The position numbers and the translations under genes were made by a program. From positions 1 to 41,430 of the forward strand of contig DWVL01000068.1 in NCBI GenBank assembly GCA_019120275.1: a stretch of 41,430 nt of DNA, given 5' to 3'. The notes under the pieces are model-generated. The model was given only the letters and a program-made list of their open reading frames with translations. It ran no database searches and was not told the origin of the DNA. This document shows positions 35,196 through 41,430 of the stretch, one piece after another (position 1 is the first letter of the stretch; every line of letters begins with the position of its first letter). The stretch is from Candidatus Mediterraneibacter excrementavium. Its GTDB lineage: Bacteria > Bacillota > Clostridia > Lachnospirales > Lachnospiraceae.

Positions 35196-36623
35196 ATGCA
35201 TATTCCGAGAATACTGATCGCTGCTCCGTCAAGCGGCAGCGGAAAGACAGCGGTATCCTGCGCGCTGATGGGGGCGCTGCAGAGTCGCGGGTTGTGTGTG
35301 CGCGCCTGTAAATGCGGACCGGATTACATAGATCCTATGTTTCACCGGGAAGTAGTGGGCGTGGATTCGCGGAATCTGGATCTCTTTTTCAGCGATAAAG
35401 ACGAGTTGAGATCCGGATTCTGCCGGCATGGGAAAGGCGCGGATATGATCGTGGCGGAAGGTGTCATGGGATACTATGACGGGTGCTCGCTGGATACCGA
35501 TAAGGGAAGTTCCTATGATGTGGCCCGGACGCTTCAGATGCCGGTATTGCTGGTGATAAACGGCAGAGGAGCGGCCCTGTCCCTGGCTGCTCTGGCCAGG
35601 GGAATGGCGGAATTCCGTGTGGACAGCAATATCTGCGGCATTCTTCTGAACAGGGTATCGAAAATGCTTTATCCGAGGCTGAAAGAGATGCTGGAGAGGC
35701 AGCTGCGGATGGAAGGGACAGATATTCCCGTGCTGGGATATATTCCGGAAAATGAAGCGTTCCGTCTGGAAAGCCGTCATCTCGGACTGGTGACGCCGCA
35801 TGAACTGGAAGGATTGAAAGATCAGATCCGGCAGGGGGCGCAGATCCTTTTGGAGAGCGTTGAACTTGACCGGATCCTTACTATTGCAAAGACAGCGCCG
35901 GATCTGGACAGTGCAGCGCAGCAGATGGTGTGTCCTGAGGAAAATGCGTCCGGAAAGCTGCTGCGGATCGGAATTGCCAGAGATGAAGCGTTCTGTTTTT
36001 ATTATCGTGCAAACCTGGAACTTTTGGAAGAACTGGGATGTGAGCTGATTCCGTTCAGTCCGATCCGGGACCGAAGACTCCCGGCGGATATCAGCGGCCT
36101 GATCCTGGGCGGCGGCTATCCGGAACTCTATGCGGAAGATCTTTCAAAGAACCGGGAACTTCGGGCAGAGATCAGGAAAATGATTATGGAAGATCATCTC
36201 CCCTGCCTTGCCGAGTGCGGCGGATTCATGTATCTCCATGATGAAATAACAGATAAAGATGGAGACAGATATCCCATGGCAGGAGTGATCAGAGGACGGG
36301 CATATCCGACTGAAAAACTGGCAAGATTCGGATATATAAATATAAAAATTGCTATAGAAGATAATGCATATCTCTACGAGGGTGATGTGATACGTGGACA
36401 TGAGTTCCATTATTGGGACAGTACAGACAGTGGAAGTGATTGTACAGCGGAAAAACCAGACGGAAAACGTGCCTGGCCGTGTATCCATGCGAAAGGAAAT
36501 TTATTTGCGGGATACCCGCATCTGTATCTGCCGTCCATGCCGGAATTTGCCCGGCGGTTTGTCCGGCAGTGCCGGGTGTGGAGCATAGAGCATGCTCAGC
36601 GTGGGAGCGTAGAGCATGCCTAG
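35196..36623 (+). CDS. cbiA: Cobyrinic acid a,c-diamide synthase CbiA
   Basis: Uses glutamine and ATP to amidate the a and c carboxylates of cobyrinic acid. The N-terminal dethiobiotin synthetase-like domain has the P-loop APSSGSGKTAVSCAL at about 9-23 and CGPDYIDPMFH. The C-terminal glutamine amidotransferase domain has LGGGYPELYA and the nucleophile Cys 341 in LAECGGFMYL. The protein is 475 residues. The last 13 or so residues (SIEHAQRGSVEHA) are encoded by a small tandem repeat and extend beyond the usual end. Codons around 36325-36385 are markedly A+T-rich compared with the rest of the operon. Confidence 0.95.
   Translation: MHIPRILIAAPSSGSGKTAVSCALMGALQSRGLCVRACKCGPDYIDPMFHREVVGVDSRNLDLFFSDKDELRSGFCRHGKGADMIVAEGVMGYYDGCSLDTDKGSSYDVARTLQMPVLLVINGRGAALSLAALARGMAEFRVDSNICGILLNRVSKMLYPRLKEMLERQLRMEGTDIPVLGYIPENEAFRLESRHLGLVTPHELEGLKDQIRQGAQILLESVELDRILTIAKTAPDLDSAAQQMVCPEENASGKLLRIGIARDEAFCFYYRANLELLEELGCELIPFSPIRDRRLPADISGLILGGGYPELYAEDLSKNRELRAEIRKMIMEDHLPCLAECGGFMYLHDEITDKDGDRYPMAGVIRGRAYPTEKLARFGYINIKIAIEDNAYLYEGDVIRGHEFHYWDSTDSGSDCTAEKPDGKRAWPCIHAKGNLFAGYPHLYLPSMPEFARRFVRQCRVWSIEHAQRGSVEHA
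36578..36623 (+). repeat. Short tandem repeat at the end of cbiA
   Basis: Two imperfect copies of about 23 bp (36578-36600 and 36601-36623). Both contain GTG, GAGC, then TAGAGCATGC. They encode the parallel endings SIEHA and SVEHA of CbiA, and the second copy supplies the stop codon TAG. Confidence 0.65.
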
Positions 36624-36651
36624 GAATAAGAGAAGAAAGCGGGGGAATAAA

Positions 36652-37731
36652 ATGAGCGGATCATACGAAGCAGAACTGAAAGAGATGCTGGCGAAGATCC
36701 GGCCGGCAGACCGGGCGGCCATGGATGCGGCAAAAGCGCACTGGAAGACCGTAGGTAAACCGCTGAACAGCCTTGGGAAGCTGGAGGATGCGGTGACGCG
36801 CATGGCCGGAATCTATGAAACGGCGGACTATGGGATCCGGAAGAAAGGGCTCGTGGTCATGTGCGCGGACAACGGTGTGGTCGCGGAGGGCGTGAGCCAG
36901 AGCGGACAGGAAGTGACGGCGATCGTGGCGGAGAACTTTACCCGCCGGGCGACCAGCACCTGTCTTATGGCGGAACTGGCGGGCGTGGACCTCTATCCTG
37001 TGGATATCGGTATGGCCGTGGACGTGCCGGCGGTGACCCGGCCGGAATACAAGATCATGAATGGGACGAAGGACATGCTCCTGGAACCGGCCATGACGCG
37101 GGAACAGGCTGCAAAAGCTGTCCTGACCGGACTTAAGATCGCGGAGAAACTGGCGGCGGATGGATATAATCTTCTCGCCACCGGCGAGATGGGGATTGGA
37201 AATACGACCACCAGCAGCGCCGTGGCGTCCGTACTCCTTGATAAAAACGTGGAAGAGGTGACCGGCCGCGGGGCAGGACTGAGTTCCGACGGCCTGAACC
37301 GGAAAATCGAGGTGATCCGGGCGGCTGTTGCAAAGCACCGGCCGAACCGGGGGAACATCCTGGACGTGCTCTCCAAAGTCGGCGGGCTGGATATCGCGGG
37401 ACTTGCCGGCGTGTTCCTGGGCGGGGCGCTCTGCCGGATCCCGGTGCTCATCGACGGTTTTATTTCTTCCGTTGCAGCGCTGTGCGCGGCCCGGATGTGC
37501 CCGGCTGCCGCGGACAGTATGATGCCTTCCCACCGGTCCGGAGAACCCGCCGGCGGCATGGTGCTGGAAGAACTTCATTTATCCCCGTATATTGACTGCA
37601 ACATGTCCCTCGGCGAGGGGAGCGGGGCGGTGGCTGTGATCCCGCTTCTGGAAATGGGGCTCAAGGTCTACCGTGAAATGAGTACGTTCGAGGAGATCCA
37701 TGTGGAGCAGTATGAAGAATTCAACGACTGA
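36652..37731 (+). CDS. cobT: Nicotinate-nucleotide-dimethylbenzimidazole phosphoribosyltransferase
   Basis: Makes alpha-ribazole phosphate from nicotinate mononucleotide and a lower-ligand base, so it activates the nucleotide loop. Signatures: the substrate loop NSLGKLEDAV, VMCADNGVVAEGVSQSG, GEMGIGNTTTSSA, and the catalytic Glu 322 in SLGEGSGAV. 359 residues. The ATG at 36652 is preceded by a GGGGG stretch; an in-frame ATG at 36616 overlaps the cbiA stop and adds a basic tail absent from the family. CobS follows after 55 bases; cobU, often between them, is absent. Confidence 0.96.
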   Translation: MSGSYEAELKEMLAKIRPADRAAMDAAKAHWKTVGKPLNSLGKLEDAVTRMAGIYETADYGIRKKGLVVMCADNGVVAEGVSQSGQEVTAIVAENFTRRATSTCLMAELAGVDLYPVDIGMAVDVPAVTRPEYKIMNGTKDMLLEPAMTREQAAKAVLTGLKIAEKLAADGYNLLATGEMGIGNTTTSSAVASVLLDKNVEEVTGRGAGLSSDGLNRKIEVIRAAVAKHRPNRGNILDVLSKVGGLDIAGLAGVFLGGALCRIPVLIDGFISSVAALCAARMCPAAADSMMPSHRSGEPAGGMVLEELHLSPYIDCNMSLGEGSGAVAVIPLLEMGLKVYREMSTFEEIHVEQYEEFND

Positions 37732-37786
37732 TGATGTGCGGAAGATATAGCAGACAGTCTGATGTGATGAAAGAGAGGAATGGAAC

Positions 37787-38569
37787 ATGCGCTTTCTGAA
37801 TGCGCTGGCGATCGCCATATCCATGTATTCGAAGATTCCGGTTCCGGCCGTGGACTGGAATGATAAAAATATGAAGTATGCGATGTGTTTTTTTCCGGTG
37901 GTCGGGGTGGTGACCGGACTTCTTCAGTTCGGCGCCGGATATGCGCTGCTTACATACACTTCCTGCGGGAAACTGCTATTCGCGGCCGCAATGACCCTGA
38001 TCCCCGTGCTGGTCACGGGAGGCATCCATCTGGACGGTTATGCGGATACCATCGACGCCCTCAGTTCCTGGGGCGACCGGGAGAAGAAACTGGAGATCCT
38101 GAAAGACCCCCATACCGGGGCGTTTGCCGTGATCGGACTGTGCGCGTACTTTACGGCGGCGCTGGCCCTGTGGAGTGAGGCGGATGCGGCAATGCTCCCT
38201 CTGGCGGCATGTATGTACCCGCTGTCCCGGGCGCTCAGCGGCATCTCCGTTGTCTCCTTTCCAACGGCGAAGAACAGCGGACTTTTGAAGACTTTTCACG
38301 ACGGCGCCCACCGCCTGCGGGTACGGATCGTGCTGATCCTCTGGGCCTGCGCGGATGCGGTCCTGATGCTCGGCCTTGGCCGGCGGCAGGGCGGCGCGGG
38401 ACTTGCGGCGGCAGGACTTATGATCGCAGTGGCCCTTCTTGCGTTCCTGTATTATTACCGGATGAGCCGGAAACGTTTCGGCGGAACGACAGGAGACCTG
38501 GCCGGATATTTCCTGCAGGTGTGCGAGCTGGCGATGCTGGCGGCGGTGATCATCGGGTGGAATCTGTAA
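37787..38569 (+). CDS. cobS: Adenosylcobinamide-GDP ribazoletransferase (cobalamin synthase)
   Basis: Integral membrane enzyme that joins adenosylcobinamide-GDP with alpha-ribazole (phosphate) to make cobalamin. The 260-residue protein starts MRFLNALAIAISMYSKIPVP and has the acidic catalytic region GGIHLDGYADTIDAL and DPHTGAFAVIGL, with several membrane helices afterward. GAGAGG lies upstream of the ATG. Last plus-strand gene of the riboswitch operon; the stop is only 6 bases from the stop of the convergent ogt, with no visible terminator between. Confidence 0.95.
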   Translation: MRFLNALAIAISMYSKIPVPAVDWNDKNMKYAMCFFPVVGVVTGLLQFGAGYALLTYTSCGKLLFAAAMTLIPVLVTGGIHLDGYADTIDALSSWGDREKKLEILKDPHTGAFAVIGLCAYFTAALALWSEADAAMLPLAACMYPLSRALSGISVVSFPTAKNSGLLKTFHDGAHRLRVRIVLILWACADAVLMLGLGRRQGGAGLAAAGLMIAVALLAFLYYYRMSRKRFGGTTGDLAGYFLQVCELAMLAAVIIGWNL

Positions 38570-38575
38570 ATCCCT

Positions 38576-39085
38576 TCAGGATATACCGCTGATCTTTGCA
38601 TTTTCCAGGTTCAGTAGGAATGTTTTCCGTTCAATCCCGCCTGCATATCCGGTCAGGCTGCCGTCTGATCCGACGACCCGGTGGCAGGGAACAATGATGG
38701 AAAGATTGTTATGGCCGACTGCTCCGCCGACCGCCTGGGCGGACATGCGTGAAAGTCCGCGCTTTTTCGCAAGCTGATCCGCGATCGCGCCGTAGGTCAT
38801 GGTCTGTCCGTAGGGGATGGCGCAGAGGATCTCCCATACTTCTTTCTGGAAATCCGTTCCGATAAAATGAAAGGGAAGGGTGAAATCCGGTTCCTTCCCG
38901 GAAAAATAAATGTCAAGCCAGCGCTTCGCCTCCGCGAAGACCGGCAGTTCTTTCTCCTCACTTTCCCGGTCCAGGCACCGGGCAAAATATTTCTGCCCTT
39001 CAAACCACAGACCGGTCAGGCCGGTGTCATCCGCGGCCAGGAGCATCCGGCCGATGGGGGACTCATAAAAGGTTGTGTAATGCAT
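38576..39085 (-). CDS. ogt: Methylated-DNA-protein-cysteine methyltransferase
   Basis: Suicide enzyme that removes O6-alkyl groups from guanine in DNA. The active site IVPCHRVVGSDGSLTGYAGG places the acceptor Cys at 134; the DNA-binding helix is MTYGAIADQLAKKRG with SRMSAQAVGGAVGHN before the active site. The 169-residue length fits Ogt. AGGAGG lies 7 bases before the ATG on the minus strand. It has no link to cobalamin and separates cobS from the CobC-type phosphatase. Divergent from that gene across a 78-base gap. Confidence 0.96.
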   Translation of the reverse strand: MHYTTFYESPIGRMLLAADDTGLTGLWFEGQKYFARCLDRESEEKELPVFAEAKRWLDIYFSGKEPDFTLPFHFIGTDFQKEVWEILCAIPYGQTMTYGAIADQLAKKRGLSRMSAQAVGGAVGHNNLSIIVPCHRVVGSDGSLTGYAGGIERKTFLLNLENAKISGIS

Positions 39086-39163
39086 ATCAATGCCTCCTGC
39101 TGTCTTTTTCCATATAATTATGATACAATTCTACCATAAAAGTCAGGAGGCTGTGAACTGAGA

Positions 39164-39811
39164 ATGAAGATCATTTTTATCAGGCATCTGCCCACGCCGG
39201 GCAATGAAAAGCGCCAGTATATCGGCAGTACCGACGAGGATCTGTCCCAGGGCGCGGTGGAGAGATTACGGAAAATGCAGCCGGATAACCGGGAAGGGAT
39301 ATATCCGCCTGTGCAGTATGTGATCGCCAGTCCGCTGAAACGGTGCATCCGGACGGCAGAGCTCATCTGGCCGGGGCAGGAGATCCTCATCGAACCGATG
39401 CTCAGAGAATGTGATTTCGGGGAATATGAGCGGAAAACATATGAAGAATTAAAAAATGAACCGGAATACATCCGGTGGATGGAGTCGGGTGGGATGACAG
39501 CATTCCCGGGCGGTGAGGATCAGACCGGTTTCCGCAGGCGGTGCGTGGACGGTGTGAAGCAATGGATCGGCAGGCTCTTTGAGAAAGATGCTGACAGCGC
39601 AGCCTTTGTCGTGCACGGCGGGACGATCATGGCGGCGCTTGAAGCGCTGGCAAAGCTGCCGGAACAGGACAGCGGTGATCCCGGCGGGAACTTTTACCGC
39701 TGGCAGGCGGAAAACGGATGCGGATACATCGTGGAGGCAGAACGGAGAGAGTGGGAGAGCGGAAGACAGATTCTGAAAAATATCCAAATGTTAAAATTAT
39801 GTAAGATGTGA
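39164..39811 (+). CDS. cobC: Histidine phosphatase, alpha-ribazole phosphatase (CobC) type
   Basis: Phosphohistidine phosphatase of the phosphoglycerate mutase superfamily, 215 residues. The catalytic motif is RHLPTPGN with Arg 7 and His 8; further family blocks are IASPLKRCIRTAEL, LRECDFGEYERKTYEEL and the second catalytic His in FVVHGGTIMA. The neighbourhood of cobT and cobS supports a role in dephosphorylating alpha-ribazole phosphate or adenosylcobalamin phosphate; by sequence alone other sugar or nucleotide phosphates are possible. AGGAGG lies 13 bases before the ATG; an in-frame CTG at 39158 would be better spaced. Confidence 0.85.
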   Translation: MKIIFIRHLPTPGNEKRQYIGSTDEDLSQGAVERLRKMQPDNREGIYPPVQYVIASPLKRCIRTAELIWPGQEILIEPMLRECDFGEYERKTYEELKNEPEYIRWMESGGMTAFPGGEDQTGFRRRCVDGVKQWIGRLFEKDADSAAFVVHGGTIMAALEALAKLPEQDSGDPGGNFYRWQAENGCGYIVEAERREWESGRQILKNIQMLKLCKM

Positions 39812-39816
39812 GAAAG

Positions 39817-39845
39817 TCCGGAAGAAAAGATACTTCCGGATTATC
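39817..39845 (+). terminator. Weak terminator-like hairpin after cobC
   Basis: Perfect 8-bp stem TCCGGAAG/CTTCCGGA with an 8-base loop, 6 bases after the cobC stop. It is followed by TTATCTTTAT rather than a clean T tract. Confidence 0.45.
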
Positions 39846-39898
39846 TTTATGGTATGATTACATATAAGAAAAATCTCAGTGACGGGAGGACATACGGG

Positions 39899-40441
39899 AT
39901 GGAAAGAGGAATCGTTCTTTATCAGTCAAAATATGGAAGTACAGAGAAATATGCCCGCTGGCTTGCAGAAGAGTCAGGGTATGATATCATCGAAGTCAAA
40001 AAAGCAAAAGCAGACACCATGAACGGATATGAAACGGTCATACTCTGCGGGGCGGTATACGCTTCCGGAATCGCAGGGATCTCATATCTGAGAAAGAATA
40101 AAAATGCGCTTGCCGGAAAACGGGCGGCAGTCTTTTGTGTGGGAGCGTCTCCTTACGACGAGAAAGCCGTGGCTGATGTAAAGGCGCAGAACCTGAAAGA
40201 AGAACTGAAGGATATCCCTCTGTTCTACGGGCGGGGTGCATGGGATGAAGAAGCCATGAGCCTGCCGGACCGTATGTTGTGCCGTATGCTGCAGAAAGCG
40301 GTGGCGAAAAAAGACCCGGACACTTACGAACCGTGGATGAAAGCACTGATGTGCGCAGCGGGACAGAAGTGCGACTGGACGGATAAGACCTATCTGGAAC
40401 CACTTATCGGATATTTGAGGGATCGGGAGAAAAAAGCATGA
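39899..40441 (+). CDS. Flavodoxin-like protein
   Basis: 180-residue flavodoxin-fold protein of the flavodoxin_5/HemG-like type. The FMN phosphate loop is YQSKYGSTEKYA near residues 8-19, followed by the fold's second and third strands (VILCGAVYASGIAG, RAAVFCVGASPYDEKA). The C-terminal half carries several Cys residues (LCRML, LMCAAGQKCDW) not seen in classical flavodoxins. GGGAGGA lies 8 bases before the ATG. Its stop overlaps the start of the glycosyltransferase. Being next to cobalamin genes, it might reduce corrinoids for CobO or serve another electron-transfer role; this is speculation. Confidence 0.85.
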   Translation: MERGIVLYQSKYGSTEKYARWLAEESGYDIIEVKKAKADTMNGYETVILCGAVYASGIAGISYLRKNKNALAGKRAAVFCVGASPYDEKAVADVKAQNLKEELKDIPLFYGRGAWDEEAMSLPDRMLCRMLQKAVAKKDPDTYEPWMKALMCAAGQKCDWTDKTYLEPLIGYLRDREKKA

Positions 40442-41373
40442 GAAACTTATCGGATCAAGAAAGAAAATCTACATCTGCCGCAGATATAGAAGTGGTGATC
40501 ACCAGTTATGATCAGGGAACAATGATCCTGGAAGCGGTGCAGTCCCTGTACAGCCAGACGGTAAAACCGGCCCGGATCCTGATCGTGGATGACGGTTCGA
40601 CGGATGCGCAATCCATTGAAATCCTGAAAGAAATAGAAGCAGATCAGCATGCACCGGTTCCGGTTGGAGTGGTGCGGCAGCCAAACAGCGGCGTTTCAGC
40701 GGCGAGAAATGCCGGGATCCGAAGAACAGTGGCGCCGATGGTACTGGTGCTGGACGGCGATGACCGGCTTGAACCGGAATATATTGAAAAGGTCGGTGGC
40801 CTATTGAGGGGCTCTTCTGATCTGGCTGCCGCTTCGTCATGGATGCAGACTTTTGGCGTGATGGACGCGGTCGTTCAGCCGGCCGGCGGGGACGTGAAGG
40901 AATTTCTCTCCCGCAATTGCTGTCCGGCAACGCATATCCTCAGGCGTGAAATCTGGGAGCAATGTGGTGGATATGATGAGTCCATGCGCTCCGGCTTCGA
41001 GGACTGGGATTTTTTCCTGAGTATGCTGGAAACTGGCAAATATACACGGATCGGCATTGTGGAAGAGCCGCTGATCAGCTACCGGACTGCGCCGGCGTCC
41101 TCCAACGTGAGAAGCATGGAAAAGCGCCTGGAACTGATGCGTTATCTTATAGGAAAACATAATGAAAGCTACAGGAAATATCTTGCCGATGCGCTGCTCG
41201 GAATCGAGAAAATATCCATGGGGCGGCTCTTTGGCTGGGAAACTGAAATCATGTCCGCGATGAATAACGGTCGTGAACTAAGTGAAGCTTCACGGCAGTT
41301 CCTTGAGCATCCCACATATGGAGACGGCGGGATGGCTGCGGCGGTGCGGATACGGTCAAAGGAAAAGAACTGA
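40438..41373 (+). CDS. Family 2 glycosyltransferase
   Basis: GT-A fold glycosyltransferase, 311 residues, no membrane segment. The nucleotide-sugar site shows VVITSYDQG and IVDDGSTDAQS; the DxD-type metal motif is LDGDD in PMVLVLDGDDRLEPEY, followed by the acceptor-side acidic motif SGFEDWDFFLSML. The ATG overlaps the flavodoxin stop (ATGA). Acceptor and sugar are unknown; surface polysaccharide or glycoprotein synthesis is the usual role of such enzymes. Confidence 0.93.
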   Translation: MRNLSDQERKSTSAADIEVVITSYDQGTMILEAVQSLYSQTVKPARILIVDDGSTDAQSIEILKEIEADQHAPVPVGVVRQPNSGVSAARNAGIRRTVAPMVLVLDGDDRLEPEYIEKVGGLLRGSSDLAAASSWMQTFGVMDAVVQPAGGDVKEFLSRNCCPATHILRREIWEQCGGYDESMRSGFEDWDFFLSMLETGKYTRIGIVEEPLISYRTAPASSNVRSMEKRLELMRYLIGKHNESYRKYLADALLGIEKISMGRLFGWETEIMSAMNNGRELSEASRQFLEHPTYGDGGMAAAVRIRSKEKN

Positions 41374-41395
41374 CAGGAGAAATATAGAAACGGTT

Positions 41396-41430
41396 ATGAA
41401 GAAAAATAAAATTCTTATTTTGTCTGTTAC
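41396..41430 (+). CDS. Start of a further gene, cut by the window end
   Basis: An ATG at 41396 opens a frame reading MKKNKILILSV to the last base. The basic then hydrophobic start could be a signal or membrane segment or the first strand of a nucleotide-binding fold. An AGGAG at 41376-41380 is farther away than ideal. Too short to identify. Confidence 0.4.
   Translation, partial: MKKNKILILSV

Noticed and set aside
36616-36651. Earlier start for CobT at 36616
   Set aside because: It overlaps the cbiA stop, has no ribosome binding site and would add a basic tail not found in the family.

Overview
The window looks like a stretch of chromosome from an anaerobic, spore-forming member of the Clostridia, most likely a Lachnospiraceae gut bacterium. 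The evidence is a clostridial-type sporulation sigma factor (SigK), CodY, a perfect CIRCE element ahead of groES-groEL, a DUF5688 protein of a type common in Lachnospiraceae, an anaerobic (cbi-type) cobalamin pathway, and strong GGAGG ribosome binding sites. Base composition is moderate, near 50% G+C by eye. Taxonomy is inferred from gene content only. I see no prophage, insertion sequence, CRISPR array or rRNA.

Layout. 1-1.1 kb: 3' end of pckA. 1.1-2 kb: a large nested hairpin, then sigK on the minus strand. 2-8.2 kb: comM-dprA-topA-codY and a small unknown gene, a DNA uptake/processing, topology and nutrient-sensing block. 8.2-12.1 kb: CIRCE-controlled groES-groEL, a 350-bp gap with a candidate structured element, and guaB. 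12.2-16.3 kb: a membrane-anchored amidase, a chorismate mutase-shikimate kinase fusion, a YqeG-type phosphatase, efp, a DUF5688 gene and tRNA-Arg(CCG). 16.4-19.2 kb, minus strand: a GntR-ABC ATPase-permease operon with a clear operator, and nfo. 19.3-23.2 kb: argS, an AlaX-type editing protein and a CPBP membrane protease, tightly packed. 23.2-25.9 kb: two tandem secreted coiled-coil NlpC/P60 hydrolases, each with its own promoters; the second has a WalR-type box.

25.9-39.8 kb is the main metabolic unit, cobalt uptake and cobalamin synthesis. cobO stands alone. A cobalamin riboswitch then precedes 13 same-strand genes with no visible internal terminator: cbiM-cbiN-cbiQ-cbiO (cobalt ECF transporter), cbiK, cbiD, cbiL, cbiF, cbiH, cbiET, cbiA, cobT and cobS. 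A minus-strand ogt gene follows, then a CobC-type phosphatase. Several obligatory steps (cbiG, cbiJ, cbiC, cbiP, cbiB, cobD, cobU) are not here and must lie elsewhere if the pathway is complete. The window closes with a flavodoxin-like gene overlapping a family 2 glycosyltransferase and the first codons of another gene.

Most of the window is recognisable core genome. The points most worth a second look are the duplicated hydrolases with duplicated promoters and a WalR box, a CodY box inside codY's own promoter, the operator and promoter of the GntR-ABC operon, the hairpin series between groEL and guaB, the unknown protein between codY and groES, the nested hairpin after pckA, and the gaps in the cobalamin operon. 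I did not find a clearly new multi-gene system.
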